From Kitasatospora sp. NBC_01287 (lineage in GTDB: Bacteria; Actinomycetota; Actinomycetes; Streptomycetales; Streptomycetaceae), in contig NZ_JAPEPB010000001.1 of the NCBI RefSeq assembly GCF_026340565.1, positions 3,262,501 to 3,326,500 of the forward strand: a stretch of 64,000 nt of DNA, in the 5' to 3' direction. This document shows, one piece after another, positions 45,860 to 53,707 of this stretch (position 1 is its first letter; each line of letters begins with the position of its first letter). A program made the translations under genes and the position numbers. The notes under the pieces were generated by a model, which was not told where the DNA came from, ran no database searches, and was given only the letters and a program-made list of their open reading frames with translations.

Positions 45860-48800
45860 TCAGACCGTTGCTTCCCGTGCTTCCCGCGGTTTAGGCGCGC
45901 GGCGCTCCCGGTGCTCCTCCCGCAGCCGCTGGCTGATCACCTGGGAGATGCCGTCCCCCTTCATCGTCACGCCGTAGAGCGCGTCGGCGCACTCCATGGT
46001 CAGCTTCTGATGGGTGATCACGATCAGCTGGGAGCTGTCCCGCAGCTCCTCCATGATCGCGATCAACCGGCGCAGGTTGGTCTCGTCCAGCGCCGCCTCC
46101 ACCTCGTCCATCACGTAGAACGGGCTGGGGCGGGCCTTGAAGATGGCGACCAGCATGGCCACCGCGGTCAGCGAGCGCTCGCCGCCGGAGAGCAGCGAGA
46201 GCCGCTTGACCTTCTTGCCGGGTGGGCGGGCCTCCACCTCGACCCCGGTGGTGAGCATGTTCTCCGGGTCGGTCAGCACCAGTCGGCCCTCGCCGCCGGG
46301 GAAGAGCCGGGAGAAGACGCCCTCGAACTGGGCCGCCGTGTCGTGGAAGGCGGCGGTGAAGAGCTGCTCGACCCGCTGGTCCACGTCCCGGATGATCTCC
46401 ATCAGGTCGCGCCGGCTCCGCTTCAGGTCGTCCAGTTGCTCACCGAGGAACTGGTGGCGCTCCTCCAGCGCGGCGAACTCCTCCAGCGCCAGTGGGTTCA
46501 CCCGCCCCAGCTGCTGGTAGGCCTTCTCGGCCGCGTGCAGCCGCTTCTCCTGCTCGGCCCGGACGTACGGGCGGCTCTCCCCCGGCTCCTGCCCCTCCTC
46601 CGGGGTGGGCGGCGGCACCGGCCGATCAGGCCCGTAGCCGGCCAGCAGCTCCTCCCCCGCGATGCCGAACTCCTCCAGCGCGCGGGACTCCAACTGCTCG
46701 ATCCGCAGCCGCTTCTCGGCCCGCAGCACCTCGTCCCGGTGCCCGGCGTCGACCAGCTTGTCCAGCTCGTCCTTCAGCTCGCGGCCCCGCTCGCGCACCT
46801 CGCGCAGCGCGCTCTCCCGCTCGGTCCTGGCCTGCTCGACCGCCGCGCGCCCGGCATCGGCCCGGGCGAGCGAGACCTCCAGGCAGCCGAGCAACTGCCG
46901 GGCGCCGGCCGCGACCGCACCGGCCACCCGGGCGTCGTCGGCCGCCCGGCGACGGCGCTCGGCCGCCCGCTCCCTGGCCTCCTGCTCGGCGCGGGCGGCG
47001 CGGTCCAGGCCGTCGGCCCGCCCGGCGAGCGAGCGGACCCGCTCCTCGTGGGTGCGCACCGAGAGCCGGGCCTCCAGTTCGGCCTGGCGGGCGGCGGTCC
47101 CGGCCTCGGCCAGCCGGTCGCGCTCGGCGGCGTCGGGCTCGGCCGGCTCCTCCTCGGCCAGCTCCTCGGCGGCGGCCAGCCGGGCGGCCAGTTCCCCGGC
47201 GGCGGCGGCCGCGGCGGCGAGGCCCTCCTCGGCGCGCCGCACGGCGGCGGCGGTGCGCTCGGCCTCGCCGGCCGCCCCCCTGGCCTGGCCACCCAAGCGG
47301 CCGAGCGTGCCGGCCACCTCGGCGCGCCGCTTCTCGCCCCGGCGGCGCTCGGCGGCCAGCCGTTCCAACTCCTCGGCCCCGGCGCGGCGGTGCTCCTTGG
47401 CCAGGGCCAGGCGCTCGGCCAGCTCGGCGCAGCGCCCGGTCAGCTCCTCGATCGCCCGGGCCGCCGCGTCCACGGCGGCCTGGGTCTCCAGCTGGCTCGG
47501 CGGGCCGGCCGAGCCGCCCTGGGCCAGCCGGGCGCCGAGCAGGTCGCCCTCGGCGGTGACGGCCCTCAGTCCGGGGCGGGCGGCGAGCAGCTGCCGGGCG
47601 GCGGCCAGGTCGGCGACGACGGCGGTGCCGGCCAGCAGCGCCCGGACGGCCACCAGCAGCTCGGCGGGGCCGTCCACCAGCTCGGCCGCCCAGCGCGCGC
47701 CGCCCGGCGGCAGCTCAGGCAGCGCCGGCAGTTCAGGCAGCTCAGGCAGCGCCGGCAGTTCAGGCGCCCCGGACGGCAGCGACGCCGACCCGTGCGCGCC
47801 CGCGACCAGCAGCGCCGCCCGGCCCGCGTCCTGCTCGCGCAGCAGCCGCAGCGCGGCCGTCGCGGTGTCCAGGTCGGCCACCGCGACGGCGTCCGCCGCC
47901 GCACCCAGCGCGGCGGCCAGCGCCACCTCGTGACCGGGGGTGACGGTGAGCAGCTCGGCGGCCGGCCCGAGCAGCCCGCCCAGCAGCTCGGCCGACGCCA
48001 GCAGCGCGCCGGTGCCGTCCTTGCGGCGCAGGCCCAGCGAGAGCGCCTCGTGCCGGGCCGTCAGCGCGGCGCGCTCGCGCTCGGCGGCACCCGCCGCCTC
48101 CCGGACCGCGCTGAGCTCCCGCTCGGCGCCGGCCAGCGCCTCGCGCGCCCGCTCGTGCGCCGCCTCCAGCTCCTCGTCCCCCGACTCCAGGCCCGCGACC
48201 TGCTCCTGGAGCAGCTCCAGCTCGGCCTGGGCGGCCTCGGCGCGCAGCGCGGCCTCCTCTCCCGCGGTGGCCAGCCGCTCGATCTCGGCCTGCGCGCCGG
48301 CCGCCCGGGAGGCCGCGGCGGCGGCCTGCCCCTGCAGCCGGGCCAGCCCCTCGCGCCGGTCGGCCACGGCCCGGGCGGCGGCCTTGAGCCGCTGCTCCTC
48401 CTCGGTCAGCGCGCGTTCGGCGGCGGCCCTGGTCTCCACCGCCTCGGCCAGCGCGTACCGGGCCTCCTCCAACGCCTCGGCCAGCGCCGCCTCCTCGGCC
48501 CGCACCCGTTCGGCCTCGGCGGCCAGCTCCTGCGGGTCCCGGCCGCGCCGCTCCTCGCCCTGGCCCTCGCTGCCCGCGCGGCGGATCCGGGCCTCGGCCA
48601 GGCCGATCGTGCCCCTGGTCCGCTCCAGCAGCGCCGAGAGCCGGTACCAGGCCTGCCGGGTGGCCTCCAACCGCGGCCCGAGCTGCTCGACCTGGGCCTC
48701 CAGCACCGCCTCGCGCTGCCTGGCCCGCTGCAGTTCCTGCTCCACGGTGGTGCGGCGCAGTCGCAGCGCCAGTTCGTCGGCCACCTCGGCCTGCACCGCG

Positions 48801-49516
48801 TGGCGCAGCGCCAGCAGGTCGTCGGCGAGCAGCCGCAGCCGGGCGTCGCGCAGTTCGGCCTGGATCCCGGCGGCCCGGCGGGCGATCCTGGCCTGCCGGC
48901 CGAGCGGGCCGAGCTGGCGGCGCAGCTCGGCCACCAGGTCCTGCACCCGGTTGAGGTTGGCGGCCATCGCGTCCAGCTTGCGCAGCGCCTTCTCCTTGCG
49001 CTTGCGGTGCTTGAGCACCCCGGCGGCCTCCTCGATGAAGGCTCGGCGGCCCATCGGGTCGGCGTGCAGCACCGAGTCGAGCCGGCCCTGACCGACGATC
49101 ACGTGCATCTCGCGGCCGATGCCGGAGTCGGAGAGGAGTTCCTGGATGTCGAGCAGCCGGCAGCTGTCGCCGTTCAGCGCGTACTCGCTGCCGCCGTTGC
49201 GGAACATGGTCCGGGTGATGGTCACCTCGGCGTAGTCGATCGGCAGGGCGCCGTCGCTGTTGTCGATGGTGAGGCTGACCTCGGCCCGGCCCAGCGGGGC
49301 GCGCCCGCTGGTCCCGGCGAAGATGACGTCCTCCATCTTGCCGCCGCGCAGCGTCTTGGCCCCCTGCTCGCCCATCACCCAGGAGAGCCCGTCGACCACG
49401 TTCGACTTGCCGGAGCCGTTGGGGCCGACCACGCAGGTGATGCCCGGCTCGAAGCGCAGGGTGGTGGCCGAGGCGAAGGACTTGAAGCCGCGCAGCGTCA
49501 GACTCTTGAGGTGCAC
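45860..49516 (-). CDS. smc: chromosome segregation ATPase SMC
   Basis: This 1218-residue SMC has the N-terminal Walker A 'GPNGSGKSN' (31-39), two long coiled-coil arms rich in Ala, Glu and Arg, a central hinge around residues 520-680 and the C-terminal signature 'LLSGGERSLTAVAMLVAIF' with Walker B 'PFYVMDEVEAALDETN'. With ScpA and ScpB it compacts chromosomes, important during sporulation septation. GTG 49516 (VHLKSLTLRGFKSF) is the family start; ATG 49582 would add 22 unconserved residues. The hinge has a perfect 27-bp duplication coding for Leu-Pro-Glu-Leu-type repeats. Next gene is ftsY. Confidence 0.97.
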   Translation of the reverse strand: MHLKSLTLRGFKSFASATTLRFEPGITCVVGPNGSGKSNVVDGLSWVMGEQGAKTLRGGKMEDVIFAGTSGRAPLGRAEVSLTIDNSDGALPIDYAEVTITRTMFRNGGSEYALNGDSCRLLDIQELLSDSGIGREMHVIVGQGRLDSVLHADPMGRRAFIEEAAGVLKHRKRKEKALRKLDAMAANLNRVQDLVAELRRQLGPLGRQARIARRAAGIQAELRDARLRLLADDLLALRHAVQAEVADELALRLRRTTVEQELQRARQREAVLEAQVEQLGPRLEATRQAWYRLSALLERTRGTIGLAEARIRRAGSEGQGEERRGRDPQELAAEAERVRAEEAALAEALEEARYALAEAVETRAAAERALTEEEQRLKAAARAVADRREGLARLQGQAAAAASRAAGAQAEIERLATAGEEAALRAEAAQAELELLQEQVAGLESGDEELEAAHERAREALAGAERELSAVREAAGAAERERAALTARHEALSLGLRRKDGTGALLASAELLGGLLGPAAELLTVTPGHEVALAAALGAAADAVAVADLDTATAALRLLREQDAGRAALLVAGAHGSASLPSGAPELPALPELPELPALPELPPGGARWAAELVDGPAELLVAVRALLAGTAVVADLAAARQLLAARPGLRAVTAEGDLLGARLAQGGSAGPPSQLETQAAVDAAARAIEELTGRCAELAERLALAKEHRRAGAEELERLAAERRRGEKRRAEVAGTLGRLGGQARGAAGEAERTAAAVRRAEEGLAAAAAAAGELAARLAAAEELAEEEPAEPDAAERDRLAEAGTAARQAELEARLSVRTHEERVRSLAGRADGLDRAARAEQEARERAAERRRRAADDARVAGAVAAGARQLLGCLEVSLARADAGRAAVEQARTERESALREVRERGRELKDELDKLVDAGHRDEVLRAEKRLRIEQLESRALEEFGIAGEELLAGYGPDRPVPPPTPEEGQEPGESRPYVRAEQEKRLHAAEKAYQQLGRVNPLALEEFAALEERHQFLGEQLDDLKRSRRDLMEIIRDVDQRVEQLFTAAFHDTAAQFEGVFSRLFPGGEGRLVLTDPENMLTTGVEVEARPPGKKVKRLSLLSGGERSLTAVAMLVAIFKARPSPFYVMDEVEAALDETNLRRLIAIMEELRDSSQLIVITHQKLTMECADALYGVTMKGDGISQVISQRLREEHRERRAPKPREAREATV
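47711..47764. repeat. perfect 27-bp duplication in the smc hinge region
   Basis: 47711-47737 and 47738-47764 are identical. In frame they encode 'PELPALPEL'-type Leu/Pro/Glu repeats in the SMC hinge. No frameshift results. Confidence 0.92.
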
Positions 49517-49625
49517 AGCGCCCGACTGTATCCGTCCGGTGCCCCGGTTTCGGGAGGGCGGGCCGTGGGCAGCATCGGACAAACGGAGTGTGAGCAGGGG
49601 GGAACACGGCGGAGAAGACGACGAA

Positions 49626-49647
49626 GGGACGCCGGTGAAGGCGTCCC
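49626..49647 (-). terminator. hairpin after the small coiled-coil gene
   Basis: GGGACGCC pairs perfectly with GGCGTCCC around a GGTGAA loop, 125 nt past the small gene's stop and 110 nt upstream of smc. A weak terminator is the simplest reading. Confidence 0.55.
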
Positions 49648-49771
49648 CGATGATCGCGTCCCGCGTTCAGGATGGCTGTCCCCAGCAGGGCAGGCGGCCC
49701 GGGACGGGGCCGAGAACATCCGCGCGCGGCGAAGCCGGCCGGTCCAGGGGCCGGTCGACGTCAGTTGTGCT

Positions 49772-49975
49772 TCAGGTGAGTGCGGGCTCCCGCTGTCCGA
49801 GGCCGATGCTGTCGAGCAGGGAGTGCTCGTCGGCGACAGCGACGAGCGCGTCGTTCTCGGCCTGCATCCGAACGAGTTCGGCCTCCAGGTCCTGGACGCG
49901 CAGCTGAAGCCGCCGCATCTCGGAGAGCATTCGCGGGTCGGGGCCGCCGACGTAACCGAGAAGCGCCTTTGCCAT
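49772..49975 (-). CDS. small conserved coiled-coil protein
   Basis: This 67-residue protein starts 'MAKALLGYVGGPDPRMLSEM' and continues as one amphipathic helix ('LQLRVQDLEAELVRMQAEN') with Leu, Val and Met at heptad positions. It is the kind of small coiled-coil protein found between smc and acyP in streptomycetes. Function is unknown. ATG 49975 follows GGAGGACCATTTATC; longer upstream frames have no such site. Its place next to smc does not prove a chromosomal role. Confidence 0.85.
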   Translation of the reverse strand: MAKALLGYVGGPDPRMLSEMRRLQLRVQDLEAELVRMQAENDALVAVADEHSLLDSIGLGQREPALT

Positions 49976-50412
49976 GATAAATGGTCCTCCACGCTGAGTG
50001 ACCGAACCGGTACGGTACAGGTCGAGGGAAGGGGTGACGCGCGCGCTTGCGCATGCCGAGCAGTCGGCTACGGCCGACCAGGTCAGACACTGTGGACGTG
50101 CGGCCACAAGGCATGACCCTGCCCGAAATCACGGTCGCGTGCGCGGGCTTCCAGCGTCTCACCAAAGACCGTACGGGTCAACACGATCACCGCGTGCTAC
50201 AGCCCCGCTGTCACCTGCATGGCGGTGGACTCACGCCATGGGCAGCGGGTGACGCCACCGGTCGGACCTGGTGGATCACTGCACGTGCGGAGTTAACCAC
50301 GAGTAGCGCGTTATGGCAACCACTGTGATCCCCGCTCCACCCGGCCGCGCACCCCGCCCGCCGTCTGCGCGATCCGGCCCGGTGGCCCCGGCGGGCGGTC
50401 ACGGCGGCCCGC
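49976..50412. other. gap between the small coiled-coil gene and acyP
   Basis: I found no gene in these 437 bp. The small gene's promoter must lie here; TACCGT on the minus strand, at about 50005-50020, is a possible -10 box without a good -35. Bases 50270-50330 are AT-richer. No striking hairpin follows acyP. Confidence 0.45.
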
Positions 50413-50694
50413 TCAGCGGATGGCGAAGCCGTCGTAGCCCGCGCCGGTGGCACTCCAGATCTCGGTCACCCCGCTGACCCGACCGGGGGTGCCCGGGCCG
50501 CGGAGCAGGCCGAGCAGTTGCTCGCAGGCCGCGCGCGGACCCTCGGCGACCACCTGGACCCGGCCGTCCCCGAGGTTGCCGGTGTAGCCGGTCAGGCCGA
50601 TCTCCAACGCGCGGGCCCTGGTCCACCACCGGAAGCCCACCTGCTGGACGCTGCCGCGCACCCAAGCGGTGACCCGGACGTCTTCGTCGTGCAT
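50413..50694 (-). CDS. acyP: acylphosphatase
   Basis: This 93-residue enzyme hydrolyses carboxyl-phosphate bonds. '[19 protein letters not shown]' holds the phosphate-binding loop with the essential arginine, and '[19 protein letters not shown]' includes the catalytic asparagine. The canonical GxVQGVGFR reads GSVQQVGFR, one harmless change. It is upstream of the small coiled-coil and smc genes on the same strand, a conserved actinobacterial order. A long inverted repeat lies just upstream. Confidence 0.95.
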   Translation of the reverse strand: MHDEDVRVTAWVRGSVQQVGFRWWTRARALEIGLTGYTGNLGDGRVQVVAEGPRAACEQLLGLLRGPGTPGRVSGVTEIWSATGAGYDGFAIR

Positions 50695-50706
50695 CCCCCG
50701 ACCCTA

Positions 50707-50760
50707 GTGCCGCGTCAGGCAACTTTTGCGCGACGGGGCGAAGGTTGCCTGACGCGGCAC
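50707..50760. repeat. long inverted repeat upstream of acyP
   Basis: GTGCCGCGTCAGGCAAC (50707-50723) and its exact complement (50744-50760) form a 17-bp stem. Six further pairs, two of them wobble, extend it to 23 bp around an 8-nt loop. It lies 12 bp upstream of the acyP start and 33 bp past the HxlR stop. It may be a terminator, but the length and perfection are unusual. Confidence 0.9.
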
Positions 50761-50793
50761 CGGTACGGGCGGCCGACCCGGTCAGGCCGGGGC

Positions 50794-51333
50794 TCAGGCC
50801 ACCGGTCCCCTGCGGTCCCAGCCCGGGCTGTGGATGTCCAGGCTCAGCCCGGGGCCCCCGGACACCTCGGAATCGCCGGCGCCGCCGGACCCGCCGGACT
50901 CCTGACCGCAGGTGCGGCAGACCCAGACGGGGTCGAGGTGGTGCTCCGGGTGACCGGCGGCATGGTGCAGCAGGGTGACCGGCGGCTCCTCGACCGCCCA
51001 GCGGTCGCCCCAGACCAGCAGCGCCTGGGTGACCGGGGCCAGTTCCCGGCCGGCCTGCGTCAGGTGGTACTCATAGCGCGCGGGCCGCTCCTGGTAGAGC
51101 CGCCGCTCGATCACCCCGGCCTCCTCCAGCGCGCGCAGCCGGGCGGTGAGGCGGTCCCGCGGGGCACCGGTGTTGCGCACGATCCGGTCGAAGCGGTGGT
51201 TGCCGTAGAAGAGCTCGCGCACCGCCAGCAGCGCCCACTTCTCACCCAGGATCTGCAGGGCGGCGGCGATGGAGCAGGGGCGGCCGGTCGGCTTGCCCGG
51301 GCCGGGCCCGGCGGTGGCACTGGTGGTGGTCAC
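50794..51333 (-). CDS. HxlR-family transcriptional regulator
   Basis: This 179-residue protein has the HxlR winged HTH: 'CSIAAALQILGEKWALLAVR', 'ELFYGNHRFDRIVRNTGAPR' and 'DRLTARLRALEEAGVIERRL'. The N-terminal cysteine in 'GRPCSIAAAL' is typical and often redox- or aldehyde-sensitive. A C-terminal CxxC ('VWVCRTCGQES') is an addition. It starts with GTG at 51333. Its targets are unknown. Confidence 0.92.
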   Translation of the reverse strand: MTTTSATAGPGPGKPTGRPCSIAAALQILGEKWALLAVRELFYGNHRFDRIVRNTGAPRDRLTARLRALEEAGVIERRLYQERPARYEYHLTQAGRELAPVTQALLVWGDRWAVEEPPVTLLHHAAGHPEHHLDPVWVCRTCGQESGGSGGAGDSEVSGGPGLSLDIHSPGWDRRGPVA

Positions 51334-51376
51334 AGGGCCAGCGTCCCACAGGGAGTTCCGTTCCCAAACCGTGCAG

Positions 51377-51409
51377 GCCGGGCCCGCTCCCGAAGGAGGC
51401 GGACCCGGC
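51377..51409 (-). terminator. hairpin after the Gly-rich membrane protein gene
   Basis: GCCGGG pairs with CCCGGC, then CCGC with GCGG after one mismatch, closing near a CGAA loop. It lies about 20 nt past the stop at 51430. No T-tract follows. Confidence 0.5.
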
Positions 51410-51429
51410 CCGGGTCCGGCGGGGACGGA

Positions 51430-52830
51430 CTACCAGTCGCCGCCACCGAAGTCGCCACCGCCGAAGTCCCCGCCACCGGAGTCCCCGCCACCGAAGTCGC
51501 CGCCACCGAAGTCGCCGCCGTTGAAGCCCCCGAAGTCCGCCGGGTTGAAGTCGCCGCCGGAGACGTCGCCCCCCTGGTACTGCTCGCCGCCGCCGTCGTA
51601 GCCGCCCTGGTAGCCGTCGGCCGCCCAGGCGCCGGGGCCGGAGAAGACCGAGCCGAGCATGGTGCCGACCAGCAGGCCTGGCAGCAGCCCCGATCCGTAG
51701 CCGCCGAAGTAGCCGCCCGCCCAGGGCCCGTAGGCCGGGCCGGCGTCCCAGTAGGGCTGCGGGCCGCGCTCGGTCTGCACGGTGCGGATCGCCGGGTCGA
51801 GGCCGGCGGCCAGGCGCTGGGCGTCGGCCGCGCAGACCGGCACGGCGCGGGCGGTCCCGCCGGCCGGCGCCCAGTCGGCGTCCTGCGCCGAGGGGCCGTG
51901 GCGCGGGTCGAAGAAGCACGGCGGGCGGCGGTCCGGCAGCGGGTGGCCCGCGCGCCGGGCGGCCAGGGTGGCCAGTGAGAAGCGGCCGTCCTCCAGTGCC
52001 TCGGTGACCGCCTTGACGTCCTCGGGGCGCCGGGCCTCGTCCATGGTGCGCTTGGCCCGCTCGTAGGCGTCCAGCGCGTGGGTGTAGTCGGCGCGCTGGG
52101 CGTCGTCCGCGCCGGGGGCGCCCGGTGTGAAGTCCAGGCGCTCCAGCTCCTCACCGAACGCGGTGATGTCCTCGTCGACCACGGTGCGCAGCGCGCGCAG
52201 CTCGGCCGCCAGCTGCTCGGCCTTGCGCTTGCGGGAGCGGCGGACCAGCAGGAACCCGCCCACGCCGACCAGCGCGAGGATCACCAGCGGGACCACGATC
52301 AGCGCGGCGCCGACCCCGGAGGAGTCGGCGCCGGGCGCGTGGCCCTTCACCTTCGGCGCGGCATTGGTGACGAAATCGGTCAACGTCGCGTTGATATCAC
52401 CATGATGGGAGTCGAACGCGGCCTGGGCGTAGTTGCGAGCGGTCAGCTCGCTCATCGCGGCACTGTCCGTGCGGACGGCGAACTGGTTGCCGAACCAGAC
52501 CGCGTAGACCCCGGTGATGCCCGCCTTGGTGCGCAGGTCCTGGAAGATCGTCTTCGGCTGGTACTGGCCGTTGGCCGGCAGCACCGCGACCATGATCGGC
52601 TTGTCGGCGTCCTTGATCCGCTTGGTCAGGGCGTCGGCCTGCGCCTGGGAGAACTGGCCGGCCATCGCCGGGTCGACGTAGACCTTGCCCTGCTTGAGCG
52701 CCGCGGACGCGTCGTCGAGCCCGCCCGCGGCGGTGGCGGTACCGGGGACCAGCAGCAGGAGCAGCCCGAGCAGCACCGCCAGGACGGCGCCCTGCCCGAC
52801 CGCCCGGGAGCGGCGAAGAACGATTCTCAT
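51430..52830 (-). CDS. signal-peptide and TM-anchored protein with Gly-Gly-Asp-Phe tail
   Basis: The function of this 466-residue protein is not recognised. It has a signal peptide ('GAVLAVLLGLLLLLVPGTA'), an extracytoplasmic domain of about 140 residues (from 'GLDDASAALKQGKVYVDPAM') and a TM helix ('GAALIVVPLVILALVGVGGF') followed by a basic cytoplasmic stretch. A cysteine-containing middle domain and a C-terminal tail of 'GGGDF' repeats complete it. The N-terminal domain resembles TPM-like domains only loosely. ATG 52830 begins the signal peptide. It diverges from the DUF6542/LCP pair, suggesting an envelope role. Confidence 0.82.
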   Translation of the reverse strand: MRIVLRRSRAVGQGAVLAVLLGLLLLLVPGTATAAGGLDDASAALKQGKVYVDPAMAGQFSQAQADALTKRIKDADKPIMVAVLPANGQYQPKTIFQDLRTKAGITGVYAVWFGNQFAVRTDSAAMSELTARNYAQAAFDSHHGDINATLTDFVTNAAPKVKGHAPGADSSGVGAALIVVPLVILALVGVGGFLLVRRSRKRKAEQLAAELRALRTVVDEDITAFGEELERLDFTPGAPGADDAQRADYTHALDAYERAKRTMDEARRPEDVKAVTEALEDGRFSLATLAARRAGHPLPDRRPPCFFDPRHGPSAQDADWAPAGGTARAVPVCAADAQRLAAGLDPAIRTVQTERGPQPYWDAGPAYGPWAGGYFGGYGSGLLPGLLVGTMLGSVFSGPGAWAADGYQGGYDGGGEQYQGGDVSGGDFNPADFGGFNGGDFGGGDFGGGDSGGGDFGGGDFGGGDW

Positions 52831-53131
52831 GGCCCCGACGCTACCGGTCCGCTCATCGGACCAAGGGGGAGCCGAGGGCCGGGCGCCCTCCGGCAGATCA
52901 CCCTGCGAGCCGCCAACTGTCCCAGCGGCCATGGTGGTTACCATGTCAACCAAGGGAGATCCAAAGTCACATCAAAACTTATTCCCTTACGCACGCGTTA
53001 CCTTCCGGGATCCGGGGACCCGTCGGGAGCCCCGCATCCGCCCCAACGCTTGCTAGATTGCGCAACTGTCACACGCCGGCGGCCGTCGGCTCGACCGCCG
53101 GCGACACCGGCCGACCGGACGAGGTAGGGAC
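52831..53131. promoter_or_regulatory. divergent upstream region of the membrane protein and DUF6542 genes
   Basis: This 301-bp gap holds no gene. A dyad ATGGT-n4-ACCAT lies at 52931-52944. An extended -10-like TGCTAGATT (53051-53059) lies about 70 bp upstream of the DUF6542 start, without an obvious -35. The middle is AT-richer than the flanks. Confidence 0.4.
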
Positions 53132-53707
53132 ATGGCAGGCCAACGGGCGAGCACGCCCACCGGCGACGTGCCTGAGCAGGCGCAGCCGCGGACCCGGGCC
53201 CGCGCCGCGCGGTTGCCGGCCCCCCGGCGCGGCGCGGACGCGGCGCCGCCGACGCGGGCGCGGGCGCGGGCGGCCGCCGGGCGGGCGGCCGGCCGGTCCA
53301 GGAGCGGCAGCCGCACGCGCCGGCCCAATCCGGGCGCGACCGCGCTGGCCGCGCTCGGCCTGCCGGTGGTCGGCGCGTTCAGCGACGAGCTGCTCGGCTC
53401 GGCGCCGGGCGGCGTCTTCACCGCGCTGACCGTGCTCGGCACCGCCGCGGCCGCCTGGCTGGCCACCCGGGCCGGCTGGTGGTGGGTGCTCACCGGGGTC
53501 GCCCCGGTGGTGCTCGCCAGCATTGCCGGCGCCGAACTGCTCGCCGACCGCGGCGGCTACGGCAACGCCAAGGCGCTGGCGACCGGCGCCGCCAAGTGGG
53601 CCGTGCGGGGCTTCCCGGTGATGGCCGCGGCGCTCGCGGCCGCGCTGCTGGTGATCGTCCTGCGGATCGTCCTGGAGCAGAAGCAGAAGAGGAGCCGCCG
53701 TGGCTGA
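53132..53707 (+). CDS. DUF6542 membrane protein
   Basis: This 191-residue protein has an Arg/Pro/Ala-rich cytoplasmic N-terminus (about 65 residues) and then three to four TM helices ('TALAALGLPVVGAFSDELLG', 'VFTALTVLGTAAAAWLATRA', 'MAAALAAALLVIVLRIVL'). It matches the DUF6542 type that often precedes LCP genes in streptomycetes. The start follows GAGGTAGGGAC. It overlaps the LCP gene by 8 bp, so the products are probably made together. Confidence 0.85.
   Translation: MAGQRASTPTGDVPEQAQPRTRARAARLPAPRRGADAAPPTRARARAAAGRAAGRSRSGSRTRRPNPGATALAALGLPVVGAFSDELLGSAPGGVFTALTVLGTAAAAWLATRAGWWWVLTGVAPVVLASIAGAELLADRGGYGNAKALATGAAKWAVRGFPVMAAALAAALLVIVLRIVLEQKQKRSRRG

Noticed and set aside
45911..50116. 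1401-codon plus-strand frame opposite smc
   Set aside because: It is a pure antisense shadow of SMC; composition is dominated by Leu, Gly, Arg and Ala without motifs.
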